Part shown: positions 42,991 to 50,054 of the stretch, piece by piece | Position numbering within the stretch: position 1 is the stretch's first letter | How the letters are laid out: every line of letters begins with the position of its first letter | The notes under the pieces: model-generated | Database searches by the model: none | What the model was told of the DNA's origin: nothing | Seen by the model: only the letters and a program-made list of their open reading frames with translations | Made by a program: the position numbers and the translations under genes | Assembly (NCBI RefSeq): GCF_900091495.1 | Contig: NZ_LT607413.1 | Coordinates: 2,790,001-2,854,000 of the forward strand | Length of the DNA: 64,000 bases | Reading direction: 5' to 3' | From: Micromonospora echinospora | GTDB taxonomy: Bacteria; Actinomycetota; Actinomycetes; Mycobacteriales; Micromonosporaceae

Positions 42991-43968
42991 CTACCGCCGA
43001 GCCGGATACTCCACGCCGATCCGGGCGCGGACGTCGTCCAGCAGGCCCATCACCTCCAGCGTGGTCGCGTGCGGCACCAGCGGGCTCTCCAACTGCCCCT
43101 CGGCCAGGCAACGCTGCACCTCGATCGCCTCGTACTGGTAGCCGTTGCCGACCAGCTCGGAGTGGATCGTCTCCGGCTCGTGGTCGGCCCGGTGCAGGGT
43201 CAGCGAGTCGGGGCGGAAGAACAGCGACGGCAGGTCGATCCGGCCGGTGGTGCCGACGACCGAGGCGGTCACCGGGCTCGCCCCGACCAGACCGCAGCTC
43301 AGCGTGGCGACCGCCCCGGAGTCGTAGCCGAGGACGATGCCGGTGTTCTCGTCCACGCCCTCCGGGCTGATCTTGGCCCAGGCGTGGACGTGGTCGGGCA
43401 TCCCGAGCAGCAGGTGCGCCAGGCTGACCGGGTAGATGCCCACGTCCAACAGAGCGCCGCCGCCCAGCGCCAGGGCACGCAGCCGGCTCTCCGGCGGGAA
43501 CGGCCCCGCCATGCTGAAGTCGGCCCGCACACCGGTGACCGTGCCGATCGCCCCCTCGGCGACCAGCTCGACCATCCGCAGGATCAGCGGGTTGCACCGC
43601 ATCCACATGGCCTCCATCAGGAAGACGCCACGGGAACGCGCGGTCTCCACCAGCTCGGTGCTGTCCGCCAGGTCGAGCGTGAACGGCTTCTCCACCAGCA
43701 CCGCCCGCCCCGCGTCGAGGCAGGTCATGGTCGCCTCGTGGTGGGCGGAGTGCGGCGTGGCGACGTACACCACGTCCAGGTCGGAATCGGCGGCCAGCTC
43801 CGCCCAGGAGCCGTACGCCCGCGCGACGCCGTGCTTGGCGGCGAACAGCTCGGCGGCCTCGGCGGTACGCGAGCCGACGGCGACCAGCTCGGCGTCCGGC
43901 ACCAGCGTCAGGTCCTCGGCGAAGCGGGCGGCGATGTTTCCGGTGGCCAGGATGCCCCAACGTGTCAT
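42991..43968 (-). CDS. Gfo/Idh/MocA family oxidoreductase
   Basis: The protein has 325 residues. The NAD(P) Rossmann domain starts MTRWGILATGNIAARFAEDL and contains VYVATPHSAHHEATMTCLDAG and LVEKPF (catalytic Lys). The C-terminal domain has GGGALLDVGIYPVSLAHLLLG. The substrate is probably a sugar or a trans-dihydrodiol. ATG 43968 has TAGCGT on the minus strand (plus 43977-43982) with an 8-nt gap. Confidence 0.92.
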   Translation of the reverse strand: MTRWGILATGNIAARFAEDLTLVPDAELVAVGSRTAEAAELFAAKHGVARAYGSWAELAADSDLDVVYVATPHSAHHEATMTCLDAGRAVLVEKPFTLDLADSTELVETARSRGVFLMEAMWMRCNPLILRMVELVAEGAIGTVTGVRADFSMAGPFPPESRLRALALGGGALLDVGIYPVSLAHLLLGMPDHVHAWAKISPEGVDENTGIVLGYDSGAVATLSCGLVGASPVTASVVGTTGRIDLPSLFFRPDSLTLHRADHEPETIHSELVGNGYQYEAIEVQRCLAEGQLESPLVPHATTLEVMGLLDDVRARIGVEYPARR

Positions 43969-44086
43969 GCGACCGGACGCTAGCGCAGTTCCCGTCGCAG
44001 CCCCACCGTTGATCCATCCGCCGGGACGCCCGCTGGGCGAGACGGCGGCGGTCGTCGGGTAAGGCACGGGGAACTAGGCTCGCGCC

Positions 44087-44920
44087 ATGACGATCGACAG
44101 CGGCAGCTTTCCCGTCCCGGCCGCCCTGGTCGAGCACGCCCGCCGGTTCCGCGCCGAGGGGAGCACCCCGGCGGTGCCCCGGGTCGCGGCCACCGTGCTG
44201 CTGCTGCGCCCGGCCGCCGTCGGGTTCGAGGTCTACATGATCCGCCGGGTCGCGGCGATGGCCTTCGGCGGGATGTACGCCTTCCCCGGTGGCGGCGTCG
44301 ATCCGTCGGACGCGCAGGCGCACCCGGGTTGGGCCGGTCCCGACCCCGAGGAGTGGGGCGGGCGGCTGGGCGTCGCGGCGGAGGCGGCCCGGTCGGTGGT
44401 GTGCGCCGCCGCCCGCGAGGTCTTCGAGGAGGCGGGCGTGCTGCTCGCCGGCCCGGACCCGGCGACCGTGGTGGGCGACGTCAGCGGCGACGACTGGGAG
44501 AACGCCCGGGTCGACCTGGAGAAGCGGCGTACGCACTTCGCCGAGTTCCTGACCGGCCGGGGGCTGACCCTGCGGTCGGACCTGCTGCTGCCGTGGAGCC
44601 GGTGGATCACCCCGGAGTTCGAGCCGCGTCGCTTCGACACGTACTTCTTCGTGGCCCTGCTGCCCGAGGGGCAGCGGACCCGCGACGTCTCCGGCGAGGC
44701 CGACCACACCCTGTGGATCAGCCCGGCGGACGCGTTGCGCCGGTCGGCAGCCGGCGAGCTGACCATGCTGCCGCCGACCCTGCTCACGCTTGCGCAGGTG
44801 GCGACGGCCGGCGACCTGCCCGACGTGGCCCGGCTCGCGGCCGGTCGGGACGCGGCCACCCCGATCACGCCCCGCCTGGCCGACCTGGACGGCGACGCGC
44901 CCTACTTCACCCTGGACTGA
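44087..44920 (+). CDS. NUDIX hydrolase
   Basis: The protein has 277 residues. The Nudix box spans GGMYAFPGGGVDPSD followed, after a 25-residue insert, by AAAREVFEEAGVLL (the REVxEE metal core). Length and the insert resemble NUDT19-like enzymes that hydrolyse CoA or ADP-derivatives. TAGGCT at 44075-44080 with a 6-nt gap before ATG 44087 suggests a leaderless mRNA. Confidence 0.9.
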   Translation: MTIDSGSFPVPAALVEHARRFRAEGSTPAVPRVAATVLLLRPAAVGFEVYMIRRVAAMAFGGMYAFPGGGVDPSDAQAHPGWAGPDPEEWGGRLGVAAEAARSVVCAAAREVFEEAGVLLAGPDPATVVGDVSGDDWENARVDLEKRRTHFAEFLTGRGLTLRSDLLLPWSRWITPEFEPRRFDTYFFVALLPEGQRTRDVSGEADHTLWISPADALRRSAAGELTMLPPTLLTLAQVATAGDLPDVARLAAGRDAATPITPRLADLDGDAPYFTLD

Positions 44921-44943
44921 AACGGTGGCGGGTGCGGCCGGGC

Positions 44944-46161
44944 TCAGTGCGGTGGCGCGGCTTCCTCCAGCGACCGGCCACGGGCGCGGGCCGCGTCGGC
45001 GACGGCGATGCACAGCAGGACGGCCACGACGGCGATGATCGCCGCCAGCAGCGGCAGTCGGACCAGGATCAGACTCGTCGCGGCCAGGACGAGGATGCCG
45101 ATGATCCGAACCGGGGACACCCGTCCGAAGATGTCGTACTCGAAGCGGGCCCGGCCGGCCAGGAACAGCGCCGGTCCGCCGAGGACGGCGGCGAGCCACG
45201 TCGGGTTCGCCGTGTCGTACGGGTGCTCGATGACGAGTCCGTAGCCCACTGCGGTGGTGACGACGCCGACCACCATCGTCAGATGGGTGACGAATCCGTG
45301 CGCGACGAGCCGGGCCGGCTGGGTGGCGGCCGCGACAGCGCTCTTCATCACCGTGCCGGCGCGGTAGAAGTAGATGCGCCAGAGCAACGCCGTGCTGAGG
45401 AAGGCGCAGACGAACGCCTCGGTCTGTCCCGCGCCGAACGGGTGGCTGCTGAAGGTCAGCCCGCTGAGCAGCACGGACTCCCCGAGGGCGATGATGAAGA
45501 ACTGGCGGTAGCGGTCGGCCAGGTATTCGCCGACCACGTCCCAGTCGTGGATCCGGCTGCGGCCCAACCCCGGTGTCGGCCAACCGGTGATCAGCCCGAC
45601 GTACTCGATGGTCAGCCCGAGCGCCCACAGCCCGCCCCGGACGACGCCGGTCGGAACGAACGCCCCGACGATCCACGGCACAGCGGCGACCACGGACCAG
45701 CAGAGGATCCGCGACGGGATCGGAGGCGGGACGACGATCTCGTGAGCGCGTCTGCGCTGGAAGAACGCCAGCATCAGGGGACGACCGATCTGGATCGCCA
45801 CGTACGCGCCGACGAAGTGGGCGCCGTGCCCGTCGTACGCTGCCGGTGCCGAGACCCCCATCACGACGCTGCCGAACGCGACGCCGAAGATCACCACCTG
45901 GATCTCCGGGTACCGCGGGTCGAACCTGCTCGCCGCCAATGCGGCGAAGAACCACACCAGCCACATGGCCAGGAAGAGCAGCAGCACCTCACCGGCCCGG
46001 GGCAGGGCAAGGTGCGGCTCGCCGGTCAGTGTGTGGATGGCCTCTTCGGCGATCCGGTTGAGCGCGAAGACGAACACCAGGTCCAGGAGCAGATCCAGGA
46101 TCGTGGACTCGTGTGGCCCTTCGCCCGCTCTCAGCGGCTTACGCTGCCCACCCGGCGTCAT
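44944..46161 (-). CDS. ltrA: Low temperature requirement protein A (LtrA) family membrane protein
   Basis: The protein has 405 residues and about twelve membrane helices. LtrA signatures are LDLLLDLVFVFALNRIAE, WLVWFFAALAASRFDP, GLGRSRIHDWDVVGEYLADRYRQFFIIALGES and LLWRIYFYRAG. The transported substrate is not known. Codon use is visibly less GC-rich than in the flanking genes. The promoter has TATCAT on the minus strand (plus 46194-46199) inside a 12-bp inverted repeat, which suggests repressor control. Confidence 0.88.
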   Translation of the reverse strand: MTPGGQRKPLRAGEGPHESTILDLLLDLVFVFALNRIAEEAIHTLTGEPHLALPRAGEVLLLFLAMWLVWFFAALAASRFDPRYPEIQVVIFGVAFGSVVMGVSAPAAYDGHGAHFVGAYVAIQIGRPLMLAFFQRRRAHEIVVPPPIPSRILCWSVVAAVPWIVGAFVPTGVVRGGLWALGLTIEYVGLITGWPTPGLGRSRIHDWDVVGEYLADRYRQFFIIALGESVLLSGLTFSSHPFGAGQTEAFVCAFLSTALLWRIYFYRAGTVMKSAVAAATQPARLVAHGFVTHLTMVVGVVTTAVGYGLVIEHPYDTANPTWLAAVLGGPALFLAGRARFEYDIFGRVSPVRIIGILVLAATSLILVRLPLLAAIIAVVAVLLCIAVADAARARGRSLEEAAPPH

Positions 46162-46171
46162 CGGCCGCCCG

Positions 46172-46210
46172 TTCTGTCCGTCTTGTCGTTTTCATGATAG
46201 ACGGACAGAA
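46172..46210. promoter_or_regulatory. 12-bp inverted repeat around the ltrA -10 box (candidate operator)
   Basis: TTCTGTCCGTCT (46172-46183) and its exact complement AGACGGACAGAA (46199-46210) are separated by 15 bp. The spacer contains the -10 box TATCAT read on the minus strand. The ltrA start codon lies at 46161. A repressor bound here would block the promoter. Region 46162-46325 has no gene. Confidence 0.75.
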
Positions 46211-46325
46211 GGATGGCCGTTGGTGCTCAGAGAGCCCGGCGGTAACGGGGCGGAGGGCGGAGCGCAGGTCGGGTCAGCAGCGAGGCTTCCGCGTTGAGTC
46301 GACCTCCGTCACGATGGAAAGTCGT

Positions 46326-46574
46326 CTACTCGGATCCGTCGTACTCATCGGATTCGGGCCTGGGCCGGTGCTCGGCCGCCCACCGCTCGACGTCCTCGGT
46401 GCGCCAGATGCGGCCCGCCTTCAGAGTCGCAGACGGCTCGGGAAAGTCCCGCCGCTTGCTGAGAACCTCCACCCACTGGCGCGAGACCCCGAGGTACTCC
46501 GCGATCTCGGCGGTTCCCATCACGCGCAGCGGCTGACGCCCGGTGTCGTCAGCCCTCTTCGTCAGTTTGGTCAT
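46326..46574 (-). CDS. AlpA-like small helix-turn-helix protein, copy A
   Basis: The 82-residue product has a basic start and the HTH core MGTAEIAEYLGVSRQWVEVLSKR, then DFPEPSATLKAGRIWRTEDVERWAAEHRP. This is the AlpA/MerR-like excisionase fold (winged HTH with a wing RIW and a C-terminal helix VERW). It is the third of three tandem paralogues on the minus strand and overlaps the next by 26 bp. It probably binds DNA; the target is unknown. Confidence 0.82.
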   Translation of the reverse strand: MTKLTKRADDTGRQPLRVMGTAEIAEYLGVSRQWVEVLSKRRDFPEPSATLKAGRIWRTEDVERWAAEHRPRPESDEYDGSE

Positions 46575-46767
46575 CGAGCTTCCATGGCTGGTGTTCCGCG
46601 ATCCAGCGTTCCACGTCCTCTGCGAGCCAGATGGCTCCGCCGGCCAACCGCTCATAGGGGTCTGGGAAGTCAGGCCGCGCGATGAGCTGAAGCACGCGTG
46701 TGCGCGACACGCCCAAGCGCTCCCGAAGCTCCTGCGCGCCGTACAGCCTCTTCCTCCTGGCGCTCAC
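46549..46767 (-). CDS. AlpA-like small helix-turn-helix protein, copy B
   Basis: The 72-residue product starts at GTG 46767: YGAQELRERLGVSRTRVLQLI, then PDFPDPYERLAGGAIWLAEDVERWIAEHQPW and an acidic tail. The core aligns without gaps to copies A and C. It overlaps copy A by 26 bp and lies 13 bp after copy C, so the three form one transcript. Function is unknown beyond probable DNA binding. Confidence 0.82.
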   Translation of the reverse strand: MSARRKRLYGAQELRERLGVSRTRVLQLIARPDFPDPYERLAGGAIWLAEDVERWIAEHQPWKLDDQTDEEG

Positions 46768-46780
46768 AAGCTGGTCTTGC

Positions 46781-46972
46781 TCAGTCTGCCTGGTGGGGGC
46801 GGTGCTCCCGGATCCAGCGCTCGACGTCGGCCCGTTGCCAGACGCGCAGCCGACCGTTGGCCACCGTCGCCACAGGGTCGGGGAAGCCCTTCCGGTTGGT
46901 GATCTCGGTGGTGCGGGACCGGGACACGCCGCCAAGCATCTTGGCGATGTCCGACAGGGCGACCAAATCCAC
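46781..46972 (-). CDS. AlpA-like small helix-turn-helix protein, copy C
   Basis: The 63-residue product starts at GTG 46972: VALSDIAKMLGGVSRSRTTEIT, then KGFPDPVATVANGRLRVWQRADVERWIREHRPHQ. It is the first of the triple operon. TACCTT on the minus strand (plus 46979-46984) with a 6-nt gap suggests a leaderless start. The divergent intergenic region carries inverted repeats that could be bound by these proteins. Confidence 0.82.
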   Translation of the reverse strand: MDLVALSDIAKMLGGVSRSRTTEITNRKGFPDPVATVANGRLRVWQRADVERWIREHRPHQAD

Positions 46973-46991
46973 ACTCCGAAGGTAGGCAGCA

Positions 46992-47046
46992 GTGCACCGG
47001 CAATGTTGCTACCCTGCAACATGGCATCCCATGGTGTACTGTGCAC
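46992..47046. promoter_or_regulatory. Inverted repeats between the AlpA-like operon and the DivIVA-like operon
   Basis: ATGTTGC (47003-47009) and GCAACAT (47016-47022) form a 7-bp inverted repeat with 6-bp spacer. The hexamer palindrome GTGCAC occurs on both sides (46992-46997 and 47041-47046). The area is AT-richer than the neighbours. It is a plausible shared operator for the divergent promoters (inference). Confidence 0.55.
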
Positions 47047-47200
47047 ATTGCTTGTATCCGTCAGTGTGATCTGACCATGACTCCCAGCTCGCGTGCCGCC
47101 ACTTCCCCTGTGCGGTACGGCGCTGCGGGTCCGTCTCCGGGAGCCCGACCCGGGGACGGACCCGCCCTCTCCGTGGCACATGTCGAAAGGCGGGTTCCCC

Positions 47201-47524
47201 GTGAGACATCTCGTCGAGTGGCTGTTCGGCAGCCGTGCTGCCCGGCACCGGCGGCCCGATGGATCGCCGTACCGCTCTCGGTGCTGCGTGCCGCTGCTCC
47301 CAGTCCAGGTGCGTGACCGTCGGTTCCGGCGTACCCGGTTCGGTCGGCGCGGCTTGGACCCGGAGGACGTGCGGCGTTTCCTCGACCGGGTCGCGCTCGA
47401 ACTGGCCGAGGCCCAGGAGGCGGCCGAGCGGGCTCGCCGCGAGACCGTACGGATCAAGGACGCCCTGCGGCGCTGGCAGTCCGAGCAGGCCCGTACCCGC
47501 GACCGTTACGCCCTGCACCGATGA
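47201..47524 (+). CDS. DivIVA-domain-containing protein
   Basis: The product has 107 residues from GTG 47201; ATG 47180 in the same frame is an alternative. After a basic Cys-containing start comes RDRRFRRTRFGRRGLDPEDVRRFLDRVALELAEAQ, the DivIVA/Wag31 membrane-binding N-domain. A coiled coil follows (AAERARRETVRIKDALRRWQSEQARTRDRY). It is short compared with Wag31. Its stop overlaps the next ATG (ATGA), so it is the first gene of a three-gene operon with a CxCG protein and an Xre regulator. Confidence 0.7.
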   Translation: MRHLVEWLFGSRAARHRRPDGSPYRSRCCVPLLPVQVRDRRFRRTRFGRRGLDPEDVRRFLDRVALELAEAQEAAERARRETVRIKDALRRWQSEQARTRDRYALHR

Positions 47525-47757
47525 GCGACGACGGCCGGGCGGGACGCGGTCCGTCCAACGGGTTCGTTGTGGCGTCGGCGGTCCTGCTGGCCGACCGGCA
47601 TCGGCCGGTGTGGTCGTGGCGCAGGTGGCGGCGGGTGTGTCGGTGTGGTGGCGACCTGCCGTGCCGGGTCTGGTACCGCCTGCCGGTAAACCGGGGCCAT
47701 TGGCCCGACGACCATGCCCGGACGACCGGGCGGTGGTGGCGTCGTGAGCGTCGATGA
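47521..47757 (+). CDS. Small CxCG-containing protein of unknown function
   Basis: The 78-residue product starts at ATG 47521, overlapping the upstream stop by 4 bp. It is basic and Trp/Arg-rich, with HRPVWSWRRWRRVCRCGGDLPCRVWYRLP. Three Cys in CRCGGDLPC could bind a metal. No recognised domain. It overlaps the next gene by 14 bp, and the tight coupling supports that it is real. Confidence 0.55.
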   Translation: MSDDGRAGRGPSNGFVVASAVLLADRHRPVWSWRRWRRVCRCGGDLPCRVWYRLPVNRGHWPDDHARTTGRWWRRERR

Positions 47758-48976
47758 GCTGCCGATCGGGCGTCGGGTAGCGCAGTGGCGGATCCGGCGG
47801 CGGATGACGCAGCAGATGCTCGCCGACCGGCTTGGCAAGTCCAAGAGTTGGGTGGACAAGGTCGAGCGGGGCGTTCGTACCCTCGACCGGCTCTCCGTTC
47901 TCCGGGATCTCGCCGAGGCGCTCCGCGTCGATCCGGCGGTGCTGCTGGGCGATAGCACACCGCCCGCGACCGGGGGTGGCGACGGCATCGACGCGGTGCG
48001 GGCCGCGCTCGCCCGTTACGACTTTGCGGCGGACGAGCGCGTTCGACCGCCCGCGCCGCCGGTTGCTGCGCTGGGCCAGCGGGTCGGCCACGCCTGGTTG
48101 ACCTACCAACACGCCCACTACCCGCAACTGCTGCGGATGCTGCCGGGCCTGCTCGGCGACGCCCAGCGCGCCCACGTCGCGCAGTCGGATCAGAGCGCCG
48201 CGCAGTCGGATCAGAGCGCCGCGCAGCCGGAGCAGACCGCCGCCCTGCTGGTGCAGGTCTACCGGGTCACCTCGTCGGTGCTGGTGAAGCTCGGCGAGGC
48301 CGACTGTGCCTGGTTGGCTGCCGACCGGGCGGTGGCGGTGGCCGCGGCCGACCCGCTGCGCGCCGCCGTCGCGGCGATACCGCTCGGCCAGGCGTTACGG
48401 GCCCTCGACCGGGGCCGCCTCGCGATGGCCGCGACGATCGCCGCCGCGCACCGGATCGCCCCGCCGGTCCCGCAGGAGGGCCCGCCCGGTCAACTGTCGG
48501 TGCTGGGCACACTGCTGCTCCAGGCCGCCCTGGCCGCCGCCACCTGCGGCGACGCGCGCAGCGTCGGGGAGTTGCTCGACCAGGCCGGGGAGATCGCCGA
48601 GCAGGTCGGTGACGGCCACGACCACCACTGGACCAGTTTCGGACCCACCACCGTCGAATTGGCCCGCGTCGCGGCGGCCGTCGACCTCGGCGACGCCGGG
48701 GAGGCGGTCACCCGGCATGAGCAGGCTGTTCGCCGGGAGCAGTGGCGACGGCTGCCCGCCGGACACCGGGCCGCGCACCTGGTCGACGCCGCGCGGGCGT
48801 ACCTGCTGGTCGGTGATCTGACCGCAGCCGGGCGGGCCCTGGTCGAGGCCGACCGCACCGCACCCGCCGAGACCCGGTCACGACCGGTCGCGCGTACGAC
48901 GATCACCGCCGTCGTGCGCGGCGGACCCGCCGCGGCCGGCGTCGCACGACTGGCCACCACGCTCGGGCTGACCTGA
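47744..48976 (+). CDS. Xre-family transcriptional regulator with TPR-like C-terminal domain
   Basis: The protein has 410 residues from GTG 47744. The HTH spans ~10-65 (IGRRVAQWRIRRRMTQQMLADRLGKSKSWVDKVERGVRTLDR). The rest is helical, in the style of TPR regulators that bind peptides or adaptors in actinomycetes. A 7-residue repeat (AQSDQSA three times) lies near 146-166. It is the last gene of the DivIVA-like operon. The target is unknown. Confidence 0.85.
   Translation: MSVDELPIGRRVAQWRIRRRMTQQMLADRLGKSKSWVDKVERGVRTLDRLSVLRDLAEALRVDPAVLLGDSTPPATGGGDGIDAVRAALARYDFAADERVRPPAPPVAALGQRVGHAWLTYQHAHYPQLLRMLPGLLGDAQRAHVAQSDQSAAQSDQSAAQPEQTAALLVQVYRVTSSVLVKLGEADCAWLAADRAVAVAAADPLRAAVAAIPLGQALRALDRGRLAMAATIAAAHRIAPPVPQEGPPGQLSVLGTLLLQAALAAATCGDARSVGELLDQAGEIAEQVGDGHDHHWTSFGPTTVELARVAAAVDLGDAGEAVTRHEQAVRREQWRRLPAGHRAAHLVDAARAYLLVGDLTAAGRALVEADRTAPAETRSRPVARTTITAVVRGGPAAAGVARLATTLGLT
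48179..48241 (+). repeat. 21-bp tandem repeat inside the Xre regulator (3 units)
   Basis: Units at 48179-48199, 48200-48220 and 48221-48241. The first two are identical, and the third has four changes. They encode AQSDQSA, AQSDQSA and AQPEQTA. The frame is preserved. Confidence 0.9.
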
Positions 48977-49053
48977 GGAGCCCGCCGTGCCACAGCCGGC
49001 CGTAGGACGCCTGCTCCGGCCCAGCCACGACGGGGAGTGCAGCCGCCGACTGT

Positions 49054-49920
49054 TCACGAGGGGGTGAGTTCCTTCTGGACCGGCGCGGACCACGAGTCCA
49101 GCATGCCGAGCACTCCTCTGGTGAACAGCCAGATGGCGATGCTCGGAATGGCGACGCTCGGTACGGCGAACAGCCAGCCGAGCCAGGAGTCCGCCTTGTT
49201 CCAGTCGCCGTTGACTATGGCGAGCAGTGCGCCGAGTATGGCTGTCCCGGCGGCCGAGAACAGGATGGTCAGGAGCGAAGCGGTGTTCAGCCTGCGAATG
49301 TTCGGGTCCGAGGGTTGGCGCTCCCGGTGTGGTGACCCGAAGGCGTATCCCGTGATCCAGGCGAAGCAGATCACGATTCCGGCGACGACCAGTACGGGTC
49401 CGGCGGTCTTCCAGTCCCTGGGCAATCCCAGCCACACCCAGATGGCTTCGCCGACTCGTCCCAGCAGAAGGATCTCCGAAATCAGCGCAACGCTGAGGAA
49501 CGCGACCCGGAGAAGGCGCTCCGGTGCGCCCGCCGGATCGGAATGGACGTCCACGCCCGGCGCGCTCGTCGCTCGGTCGAAGTAGGCGTGCACGAGGAGG
49601 ACGACCCCGCCCACGGCGGCGACCGTGCCCACGGCCAGCATCCCGCTCGACACGGCGGTCGCCGCCCAGATCCGGCGGCAGGCCTGATCGCTCTCGCCGG
49701 AGATCAACACGAACTGGTAGGAACACAGTCCGAGCGCGATGAACCCAGCGAGAAACGGGGTGAGCGCCGGGATGCGCGCCGATGGAATTCTGGGTTGGCG
49801 TTCGACCAGCAGAACGATCAGACCCGCGAACATGAAGCCGCTGATGAGCCCACTCAGGGCGGACATCGCGGGAGCTGCGCCTGCAACATTCCAGGCTGCC
49901 TCGTTGCAGGTCTGGTCCAT
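49054..49920 (-). CDS. Polytopic membrane protein of unknown function
   Basis: The protein has 288 residues and about seven or eight membrane helices, including LSGLISGFMFAGLIVLLVE and LTPFLAGFIALGLCSYQFVLI. There is no known motif. Ribosome-binding site AAAGGA lies upstream of ATG 49920. The base composition is noticeably less GC-rich than the flanks, so it may have been acquired. It lies at the right edge of the low-GC block that also holds ltrA and the HTH genes. Confidence 0.65.
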   Translation of the reverse strand: MDQTCNEAAWNVAGAAPAMSALSGLISGFMFAGLIVLLVERQPRIPSARIPALTPFLAGFIALGLCSYQFVLISGESDQACRRIWAATAVSSGMLAVGTVAAVGGVVLLVHAYFDRATSAPGVDVHSDPAGAPERLLRVAFLSVALISEILLLGRVGEAIWVWLGLPRDWKTAGPVLVVAGIVICFAWITGYAFGSPHRERQPSDPNIRRLNTASLLTILFSAAGTAILGALLAIVNGDWNKADSWLGWLFAVPSVAIPSIAIWLFTRGVLGMLDSWSAPVQKELTPS

Positions 49921-50054
49921 AGACGCACGTCCTTTGGCTTTTTGCGCGTGGACGGGGGGCAGACGTTAGCCGTGGCAGCGCAGCAAGGCAAGCTTCCCTC
50001 GAAGTGTGGCGGGATCTCCAGAAAGGAGAGACCGTCCGGGGCAGGGGCGGCGGG

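Noticed and set aside
46326..47046. Toxin-antitoxin or integrase/excisionase module
   Set aside because: All three small genes are HTH proteins. No toxin fold, integrase or attachment site repeat is visible.
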